Of a DNA stretch of 46,576 nucleotides, positions 38,580-46,576 are shown one piece after another. The stretch is taken from assembly GCA_963575745.1 (NCBI GenBank), contig CAUYUJ010007473.1, positions 1 through 46,576 of the forward strand, in the 5' to 3' direction. This DNA comes from Prorocentrum cordatum (lineage: Eukaryota > Sar > Dinophyceae > Prorocentrales > Prorocentraceae). The translations under genes were made by a program, and so were the position numbers. Position 1 is the stretch's first letter, and each line of letters begins with the position of its first letter. Below the pieces are notes generated by a model. It saw only the letters and a list, made by a program, of their open reading frames with translations, did no database searches and was not told where the DNA came from.

Positions 38580-39594
38580 TGCCCAACATATCCAAGTTTG
38601 TAAGGTCGTCTCGGCCGCCGAAGCCGTCGGAGTTCACGGGTGGCGGCCTCGTGCTGTCGCTGAGCTCCCATCCGACGCGTTGGAAGCCTTGGCGTCCCTG
38701 TGCTCGCTGTGCGAGGGGCGCGTGTTCTGGCCTGAACAGATCCTCCCTGGGTAAGGTTCCACGTCGATGAGATGAGCGACCAGTCTGTAAATGCCCCCCA
38801 CCCTCGACCGCATGTGCACCCAAATTCGGGGGACTGCCATTGATACGTGGACCGCGGAGCACGTTGCGTTTTGGGGTACGGCTGTCGAAGGATCGCCCGC
38901 CCTGAAAGCGACGCTGATTCGTGAGTTCTACCATGAGTATGCCGTCCATGAAGGGTACATGTCTGTGGCGCCCCATTGGGGCCCAGCACAGTTTTTCGAC
39001 GCTGTCAATCCGAGACTGCTTATTAGATTTGCCCTTAAGATGAAGTGCCCACCCCATCTGCTGCATTTGGGCACGTGGATCCACGCGTTCCCTCGTATGC
39101 CGGCGTTGATGCAGTGTTTCCCGCGTGTTGCAAACGGGTCGGGGGGTCTTGCTTGGCTGTTCCGAGAGTATTGCGCGGTCCAGATATTTGTCTACGAGGC
39201 CTTGGAGGCCTGTCAGTACCAGATAGATGGCGAGCTTTCGAGAGTGATCAGTCGGGCGTATGTCGACGACATTGCGCAGAACGTGGCTAGTTTGGATCAC
39301 GAGCTGCAGATGCATCTTCTGCCAGCAGCCGCCTGCTTCGCGGTCGAGATCGAGTCGCTAGGTCTGGCGCTTAGCACCGAGAGCGCCCTCGTCTGTTCCT
39401 TTCAGGCCGTGGACGCGCACCTTGCTGATAGTCTTCAGGCCTTGGGTCTCCCACTCCGTTCTCAGCCTAATGCCTGGAATCCGGGCTTGCGCGCGACGGC
39501 TGGAAGCAGGGGGGGTGTCCCTGAGGTCGCGCGGCGGAGGCTTGCAGCGCGGCGACGCGCTGACAAAGTTGCCGCCCTGTCCCGTGTTTACTGA
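38580..39594 (+). CDS. LINE-2 reverse transcriptase, motif A altered
   Basis: The first part (in the frame ending 38754) reads VCKVVSAAEAVGVHGWRPRA and EALASLCSLCEGRVFWPEQI, the RT finger entry. The frame 38791-39594 follows: TLDRMCTQIRGTAIDTWTAE, HWGPAQFFDAV at the position of motif A (family pattern WDxEKFFD, so the catalytic Asp appears as Gly), and RAYVDDIAQNV (motif C, codons 39259-39270). The intact YVDD with a lost motif A Asp points to a pseudogene. The peptide between motifs is shorter than in typical RTs near the expected motif B. Confidence 0.65.
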
Positions 39595-39597
39595 TGG

Positions 39598-40470
39598 GTG
39601 TCCAAGCTGTGCGAACCCGGTGTTTTGTCTGTTCGGGCCTGGGGCCATCAACTGGTGGGCGCGTCGCCGTGCCGGGCGCAGACTGCGCGGGGCCCGGCGG
39701 CCCAGTGTTTTGGGTGGTGGGCCCCAGGTTCTTGTTCGACTACCGTGTTGGCTTTGGCGTCGAGTAGTTCGGGCGAACCCCTGTTCCGCTCGCGGCGCGA
39801 GCAGCTCCTCAGCTTGGCTGACCTGTGGCGCGAGCTGGGTCCTAGGGACCGCATGCGTGTTGAGAATGTTTGGGTTGCTGCCGTTGACCTCTTCCTGAGT
39901 ATCCCTGCGAACTGTCGTTGGCGGCGGGTTCGTGGACCTGCGATGGCGACGGTGGCCGCTCTTGTTGATGTTGAGTGGGCGCCCGTTTCTCCCTGCGAGT
40001 GGCAAGATGAGTTCGGCGTCTCCCTGAATGTGGATGCCCTGGGCATTCGGTTTTGGCTTTGGCAGGCCCTTCAGGTTACCTGTGGCCAATGGACCTCGGA
40101 GAAAGCTGCGGGGCATTGCCTTGGGGCTGGGGTCCATGGCGGCGTTGGTTTCTCCGTGCCTCGGCGGCTGCCGAAACGGTGCGGTCGATATCTTGACTGT
40201 GAGTCCCAAGCCATTCTTCGCACTGCGCTCGCTAGGGGCTTTTGTGCCGAGACCCGCCTATTTGAGGCGGGGTGCGCTGCGAGTCCGTTGTGCCCCAGGT
40301 GCTGTCTTCAACCTGGGATGCCAGCGCATCGTTTCTGGCAGTGCGCGGCCCACCGCGCCCTGGGCGATGCTGCTGTCCAGGCCACAGATAGCCTGTTCCA
40401 GATTGCTATCGACGGGGGCGCCTCCCTCCCCTCTGATGTCGAGGATTGCTGTCGGTCGGTCAGGTCGTGA
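39598..40470 (+). CDS. LINE-2 C-terminal region with zinc finger
   Basis: Follows the RT stop at once in a different frame. Contains RREQLLSLADLWRELGPRDR, WLWQALQVTCGQWTSEK and SPLCPRCCLQPGMPAHRFWQ then CAAHRAL, i.e. CxxC...HxxxC (about 40290-40345), the finger that follows RT in many LINEs. It ends at 40470, where another frame takes over. Confidence 0.55.
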   Translation: MSKLCEPGVLSVRAWGHQLVGASPCRAQTARGPAAQCFGWWAPGSCSTTVLALASSSSGEPLFRSRREQLLSLADLWRELGPRDRMRVENVWVAAVDLFLSIPANCRWRRVRGPAMATVAALVDVEWAPVSPCEWQDEFGVSLNVDALGIRFWLWQALQVTCGQWTSEKAAGHCLGAGVHGGVGFSVPRRLPKRCGRYLDCESQAILRTALARGFCAETRLFEAGCAASPLCPRCCLQPGMPAHRFWQCAAHRALGDAAVQATDSLFQIAIDGGASLPSDVEDCCRSVRS

Positions 40471-40529
40471 AAGGGCTCCCTGCGCCTCTGTCGTCGGCCT
40501 GGGTCTGTGGAGCCTTCCGAGGTGCCTGT

Positions 40530-41390
40530 CCTGTGACTGGGGGCGTTTGGGGGATCGATGGATCGGGGGGCAGTGGAACTAAGGACTGGAGTCTAATCAG
40601 GTGTGGGTGGAGCGCGGTTATGCTTGCTGTTGACGAATATGAAGTGGCAGGTGGTCTCTTCGGAAGGTTTCCACCTCCTTCTCAGATACCCCGCCCTCCC
40701 ACGCTCTGAATTGTATGCTCTGTATATGTTGCTCACTGTGACTGACGGTGATATCTTGGTGTGCTCTGACTATCTCCCGGCGGTGCGGATGGTCTCCAGA
40801 GCAGCTAGTGATAAGTAAGTGTAGCATGTTGGATGTATGGGCCAGCATGTGGGGTCGTCTTGGGGCGCGTTCGGGCAAGAAGGATCACCGTTTGACTAAA
40901 TCCCACCTTCGAGGCGCGCGTGGATGAGATGCAAATCTCGCGAGTGGAGCTCATTTTGAATAATGCAGCCGATCACTGTGCCAACGGAGGAGCCCGCAGG
41001 GGCCAGTTGAGATCTCAGGAGATGGAGGCGGTCCGTGCAGCGGACGCGCTCCAGGAGGAGATATTGCTGCGCCTTCTTGCGATCCAGCATGATGTGTTTC
41101 TCACCTGTACCCGCGAGGCTCTCAATCATAAAGGTCTCGCGGCAGCCCGTAATAGGTCGGGCATCGTGACTCTCGGGGCTAGGGGGCGGCGGCTGATGGC
41201 TGCTGGTCACGCTGCCTCCTTGAGAAGCACTATGTTAAAGTGCTCCAGGTGTGCCCGCCCCTTTTCGAGACAAAGGCCAGTGTCGCAATTCTGGCCGGAG
41301 GTGTGTGTCCCTCTATCCGAGTTCAGCCAGGTCTCAGGGGAGTGGACTCCCCAGGACGAGCGGGACCCCCGTGCGCCGCTTTCCCTCTGA
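40530..41390 (+). CDS. LINE-2 RNase H domain, spread over several frames
   Basis: GVWGIDGSGGSGTKDW (first catalytic Asp) in the frame 40446-40709; RSELYALYMLLTVTDGDILV then CSDYLPAVRMVSRAAS (Glu of ELYAL, Asp of CSDY) in the frame 40603-40818; SMLDVWASMWGRLGARSGKK in a third; and ISRVELILNNAADHCANGGA (last Asp) in the frame 40920-41390. All four acidic positions of RNase H are thus present in order, but no single frame holds them. RNase H removes the RNA strand during element copying. Confidence 0.65.
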
Positions 41391-41700
41391 TCATCCTCTC
41401 TTTCCACCTGTCCATGCTTCGCACACCTTCGCCTACTGTCAGGGCGTGCTGTGCTGTCTTGCCTGTGGAGCCTTTGGGGTGGATCAGGCTCGTCAGCTTG
41501 CTTCGGACTGTGGACAGCCCTCCGCGAAAGGGCCGGAGGCGTTCTCTCGATTGTCGCGCGGGCTCCCTCCCAAGTCAGGTATGGTCTTCCCCGTGAGGGG
41601 ATGGGTGTGTCATGCGCCCAGGCCTGCTCCTGGTCGCCGCACTCAACGCAATCGCAATCGCTTTCCTCCTCCTCCTGGTTGGGGAGCGGCCTGCATGCGC
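41391..41700 (+). CDS. LINE-2 extreme C-terminus
   Basis: In the frame 41251-41814: ASHTFAYCQGVLCCLACGAF, LASDCGQPSAKGPEAFSRLS and RGLPPKSG. Similar SHxLxxYxGLxYCxxCGxW...L...C endings close other dinoflagellate LINE proteins as I remember them. It ends in low complexity. Confidence 0.5.
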
Positions 41701-41759
41701 AGCACAGCAGGTGAGCCAAGTGCCCCCTCGGAGCGGGCCGCGCGCGGACATCGCAATCA

Positions 41760-41905
41760 GAGGGAGGGGGGGGGGGAGGGAGAGAGGGAGGGGGAGAAAG
41801 AGGGGCGGAGATAGGGAGGGAGGGAGAGGGGGGGGGAGGGAGAGAGGGAGGGTGAGAGGGAGGGAGGGGGAGAGGGGGTAGGGAGGGATGCGGGGAGAGG
41901 GGGGA
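41760..41905. repeat. (GGGA)n microsatellite
   Basis: Purine-only GGGA/GAGA array at the presumed 3' side of LINE-2. Confidence 0.95.
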
Positions 41906-42735
41906 GGGAACAAAGGAAGGGACGACATGGGCTGTTGCCATCGTTTGATCCATCTTAGAAAGGGGGGCGGAGGTCCGATGCCTTGGGCCGCTTCCCTCGC
42001 CCCGTTTGAGGCGCTCATCGGGAGGCCCTTCTTTTCGCGCAACCACTTCGCGAACCTGTTCGTGGGTTTCATTTCGAAGAAGACAACGACCCACAGGCAT
42101 ACATTCCCGGAGGTTCGCGCGGACTCCTCGGATCGGCGGCGCCCTCGACGCAGGGGGCGGCGCCGAACGCGCCACCAGGGAGCCCTCGCGCCGATCACCG
42201 GGATCCGCGCGCAGGCCTCCGACAGTGTATGTGCGTGGTGTTTTTTTTTTCTTCTGTCATCTGCGTCAATATTGCCGTCTTCGCGTGCATCTGGTGGCCT
42301 TCGGCCCATCCCGCCACCGTGCCCTGGTCGTGGCTCAGCCAAGCGAGAGCCTTTTGGGAGGCCTCGTGGGGGACCCGCTGTGGACCTCTCGGGGGGCCTC
42401 TTGGGGGCTTCCTCGGGGCATCTTGGCATCTTGGAGGCCAGATGGCCGTCTATAGAGACCTTTTGGAGGAGAGGGTTCGACATTTCAGTTCTTGTTTTCC
42501 CTCGTGCAGCCGTCTTGTGGGTCTCTTGGGCTCTCTTGGGAATATTGGGGGCTATTTTGGGGTGATGTTGGGGGGCCTTTCGAGCACTCTGAAGGCCGAG
42601 CAGGCGAGCATTCGAACATACTGCACAGAGCATGAGGATGCTCCGCGATTGTGGCTGTAAGGGCCAGCCCGCAGGGCCTCTAGACGGCTGACGAGGCCTC
42701 CAAGTAGGCTCCAAGACTGGCCCTGAAGCCATCCC
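41906..42735. repeat. Gene-free DNA ending in a TCTTGGGGCC tract
   Basis: 41906-42340 shows nothing recognised beyond a T homopolymer at 42241. About 42340-42600 has the same GGCC/TCTTGG texture as 15640-16560 and 28380-30010. Confidence 0.6.
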
Positions 42736-43685
42736 AGGCCATGCCCGAAGTGTGGATTACAAACCGCGCAGGCCTCCGGAAAATCTCACGACGAGCCCCA
42801 CGAGTGTCCCGAAGCGTTCAAGAATTCAAACATTCGCGATGTGGGGCGTTGAAAGAGCAAGTGCAAGTAATGCGCCAATCAGAGAACTCGCAGGGATCTG
42901 AGGACACTCCACTCAGTGGCTCGCGGCACTGGCGGATCATAGCGCCAGGCCGCCACCTTCACATTGTAAGTCGAAAGTGTGAATGATGGTGGTGCCGAGA
43001 TGATGGCAGGCGGGATGTGGGATATGAATTGTCGTTAATTGGGGGGAACGACTGCGAACGAGGGATATCAGTCTGTTCGAGGGCTATGTGAGGCCGTGTC
43101 TTTTGAACTCTAGATTTCAGCAACAAGGAAGGGTACATACGAGGATACACAACGGTGGGCGACACTGCCAGTGGTAGAGCCATGCTGCAAACCTGCATCT
43201 GTCAGGATCAGCCAAAGCACGGCAGCGATGAGAGGGCGCTCGACACCCATTCAGAGGGAGCCGACAGTTCATGCCGCATGTGCGATCGCATTCATTAACA
43301 TGTTGCGTGATTCGTTTGCTTACTTTCAGGGATCGCGAACCCCCATCCAGACATCGTGATGTGGTGGTCGTTGCTGATCGGCGGGGCCATGCTTCTCTGG
43401 GTGCCCGCTCCGCATGTCATGCTTCATCCCTCTGGGAACGTGCACGCCTGGAGGCACGGGAGGCGTAAGTGTGACCCAAGAGTTCAAATCCAGCATGTGC
43501 ACACCAGCGCCAATCTATGATGTGAGTGCAGGCTAACATCTTAGCATCTTGTTTGGGATCACGTTTCAGCGGCATTCGATAACCACGCCCTGCAGGAATT
43601 CCACGCCTGTAGGTTGTGCCGCTTGTATCAGCACTCGCGACATCACCGAAGCACACTTTTACGATGTGTGTTCTTGGCCCTCTTA
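42736..43685. other. Gene-free unique DNA
   Basis: About 950 bases of moderate GC. ORFs are shorter than 90 codons and unremarkable. Nothing supported. Confidence 0.5.
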
Positions 43686-43689
43686 GGGG

Positions 43690-43895
43690 CGATGAGGAGA
43701 AGGAGGAGGAGGTGGAGCAGGAAGAGCAGGGGATTGAGCAGGAGGAGGAGATGGGGGAGGGGAGGACACGAAGCGGGAGGAGGGTGGGGAGGAGGAAGAG
43801 GAGTTGATGGATGAGGAGGGAGGAGGACGAACAGAAGGAGGAGGAGGCGGAGGTGGAGGAGGGAGGAGGAGGAAGCCGAGGAGGAGGATTGGAGG
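43690..43895. repeat. (GGA)n imperfect microsatellite
   Basis: GGAGGA array with GAGCAGG and GATG interruptions; a CTC-rich counterpart lies at about 44050-44200, so the two could pair as a loose stem. Confidence 0.9.
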
Positions 43896-44209
43896 GAACC
43901 GCTCCAGCATGAATGGACATTTCTATAGTGGAGGGTTAGCCTCCATCATGAAAAGTTTGTGGCAGTGGAGCGTAAAGTGTCTACAGGTCTACCGTTCAAT
44001 CAGACGGTTCTTGCTCTGATTTCATCCTAGGTGCTTGAGGATGGATGCGCCTCCTCTCCGTCTCCTCCTCATTTTGCTTCTGAGGCCCCACCCCTCCTCC
44101 CTCCATCCTTCCCTACCACCTCCCTATCCTCCTCGTCCCTCCCTCCTCCCTCGCCCCCTCCACCCACTCCCTCCCCAATCCTTCACCCTCCTTCTTCTAC
44201 TCCCTTACC

Positions 44210-44502
44210 TGCGCACCCGCGCACACACGCACACACACAGACGGGCAAACACACAGATACACAGACACACAAGCACACAGACACACAGGCACACAGCCAC
44301 ACAGACAGACAGGCACACAGACACACAGGCACACAGCCACACAGACAGACAGGCACACAGACACACAGACACACAGCACACACGCGCACACGCGCACACA
44401 CGCACTCACGCGAACTCGCACACAGACAGACACACCGACACAGACACACACACACGCTCAGACACACAGCACACGCACACGCACACACACACACTCTCAC
44501 AC

Positions 44503-44534
<32 letters not shown>

Positions 44535-44875
44535 TCCCACGCACGCACGCACGCACGCACGCACATACACAGACGGTCACGCGCAAGGTCACGCGCATGC
44601 ACACGCACACGCACACGCGCACGCGCACGCGCACGCGCACGCACACGCACATGCACGCGCACAAGCACACGCACACGCACACGCATGCGCACACGCACAC
44701 GCACACGCACACGCACACGCACACGCACACGCACACGCACACACATACCCACCCACCAGCCCACCCACCCATGCACGCACGCACGCAAGCACGCACGCAC
44801 GCAAGCACGCACGCACGCACACACACAAACACGCACACGCACGCACAAACACGCAGACGCAAACACGCTAACAAC
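44210..44875. repeat. (CA)n / (CGCA)n compound microsatellite
   Basis: ACACAC, ACAGACAGGC, ACGC and CACGCA blocks. Alternating purine-pyrimidine throughout, so Z-DNA-prone. Two 280-codon ORFs here are artefacts. Confidence 0.95.
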
Positions 44876-45064
44876 GTAATCGTTTTCTTGTTCAATGGTT
44901 TGCCGATCGGCGCGGGCCCTTGCACCCTTGAGTAGATCTTGGCAGGTTTTGGCGCCTGTTTCGAGCAGGTGGGGCGCCTCCCGCATCGGACGCACTGCTG
45001 CAATTAGCCGCACTTAGCAGAGGTCCGGAGCCGGATCCCCCCAATGAAGCGCCAGATAAGGAAA
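44876..45064. other. Unique island between AC-rich repeats
   Basis: About 190 unique bases; no gene seen. Confidence 0.5.
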
Positions 45065-46576
45065 CATTCACCACGCGCACACACGCGAACGCACGCACGT
45101 ACCTACGCACCTACGCACCTACGCGGACACGCGCATGCACGCGCTCACGCACACACACACACATCCGCACACACACACACACGCACGCACGCACACACAC
45201 AACACACACAACACACAACACACAACCCACAACACACAAACAACACAAACAACACAAACAACACAACACAAACAACACAAACAGCACAAACAACACAAAC
45301 AACACAATCCATAACACACACACACCACACAACACACACCACACAACACACAACACACAACACACGACACCCAACACACAATCCACAACACACAAGACAC
45401 AAGACACAAGACACGAGACACAACACATAACACAACACAACACACAACACACAACACACAACACACAACACACAACACACAACACCAACGCACAACACAC
45501 AACACACACCACACAACACACACCACACAACACACAACACGCAACGCACAGCACACCACATACAAAACACAAGACACAACGCACAATACACAATACACAA
45601 CACACAACACACACCACACAACACACAACACACAACACACACCACACAACACACAACACACAACACACAGCACACAACACAACACACACAACACACAACA
45701 CCAACACACAACAGACGACACACAACACACAACGCACAACGCAGAACACACAACACACAACACACTCCACACAACACACAAGACACACGAGACACGGCAG
45801 AAAACACAATTCACAAGACACAAGACACAACACACAACACACGCATACACGCACACACGCACACACGCACACACGCACAAACGCACAAACGCACGCACGC
45901 ACGCACACAGGCACACACTCACACACGCACGCACGCACACACGCACACACGTTCACACGCACGCACGCGCGCACGCACGCACACACGCACACACGCATAC
46001 ACGCACACACGCACACACACGCACACACAGACACACACAGACACACACACACAAACACACAGATACACACACAGGCGCACACACACAGACACACACAGAC
46101 ACACACAGACACACACAGACACACACACACACAGACACACACAGACACACACAGACACACACACACAGACACACACACAGACACACACAGACACACACAG
46201 GCACACACCGACACACACAGACACACACAGACACACGCACAGACACACACACAGACACACACACACACGCAGACACACACAGGCACACACACCGACAAAC
46301 ACAGACACACACAGACATACACAGACACACGCAGACACACATAGAAACAGACACACACAGACACAGACAGACACACACAGACACACAGACACATTCAGCC
46401 ACACGCACCTACACGCACGCACGCACGCACGCACGCCCGCGCGACGCCCGCGCGACGCCCGCGCGACGCCCGCGCGCACGCGCACGCGCACGCACGCACG
46501 CACACGCAAACGCACACGCACACGCACACGCACACGCACACGCACGCACACGCACACGCACACGCTCACGCACACG
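45065..46576. repeat. AC-rich satellite-like array running off the window
   Basis: 1.5 kb of ACAC, AACAC(A), ACACAG and ACGC blocks with block-wise changes of subunit (AACACAC at 45190-45840, ACACAG at 46020-46390, ACGC at the end). Near 46437-46470 the motif GCCCGCGCGAC repeats about three times. All ORFs are artefacts. Confidence 0.95.

Larger units (their letters stand above)
36520..41700 (+). mobile_element. Second dinoflagellate LINE, with RNase H, decayed (LINE-2)
   Basis: Domains in order on the + strand: ORF1-like (36520-36954), endonuclease (36941-38050), linker (about 38187-38440), RT (about 38580-39594), C-terminal region with CCHC-type zinc finger (39598-40470), RNase H (about 40530-40990) and a Cys-containing tail (to about 41700). 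At least five frame changes or stops interrupt it, including TGA at 37208-37210, so it is a dead copy if the assembly is right. It belongs to a lineage different from LINE-1, whose recognisable sequence ends after the RT. Confidence 0.75.

Noticed and set aside
44031-46575. ORFs of 150-430 codons in the AC-rich end, Cys/Val-rich on the minus strand
   Set aside because: Direct translation of ACAC/ACGC repeats.

Overview
The window looks like nuclear DNA of a core dinoflagellate; Prorocentrum or a similar large-genome genus is my guess. The reasons are GC-rich sequence, very sparse genes all on the + strand, huge microsatellites, several dinoflagellate-type non-LTR retrotransposon proteins, and sequences matching the dinoflagellate trans-spliced leader (DinoSL) embedded in the DNA upstream of ORFs. 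I see no bacterial-style operons, ribosome binding sites, rRNA, tRNA or CRISPR array.

Layout. 1-775: microsatellites and a 53-bp tandem repeat. 776-3896: a dinoflagellate-expanded protein gene read in two frames, with a methyltransferase-like C-terminal part. 4444-8174: a CMGC-like protein kinase joined to a 2OG-Fe(II)/AlkB-like domain; its 5' half is broken by two frame changes and an in-frame TAA, and a probable intron is filled with a microsatellite and a palindromic minisatellite. 8.2-10.6 kb: microsatellites and dispersed repeats. 10619-14591: a LINE-type retrotransposon copy headed by two tandem DinoSL relicts, with ORF1, an endonuclease and a reverse transcriptase (RT) that keeps motifs A, B and C. 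14.6-30.8 kb: almost gene-free, with an eroded LINE 3' fragment (about 17.37-18.27 kb), hundreds of bases of GGA, TTG and GAT/GCT microsatellite, foldback/MITE-like palindromes, and a minisatellite flanked by large inverted repeats. 30844-31959: a lower-GC ORF behind a partial spliced-leader relict, broken by one frame change and one TGA and ending in poly-Asp. 32-36 kb: GC-rich DNA with weak exon candidates and a retroelement-like protein fragment (35058-35503). About 36520-41700: a second LINE with endonuclease, RT, zinc finger and RNase H, decayed in several places. 41.7-46.6 kb: low-complexity DNA, ending in more than 1.5 kb of AC-rich repeat.

The genes do not form a pathway. What links them is RNA-mediated turnover: trans-spliced mRNAs and LINE RNAs are copied back into the genome, leaving spliced-leader scars and decaying copies between expanding simple repeats. 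Many frame breaks could be real decay, unrecognised introns or long-read assembly errors; sequence alone cannot separate these.
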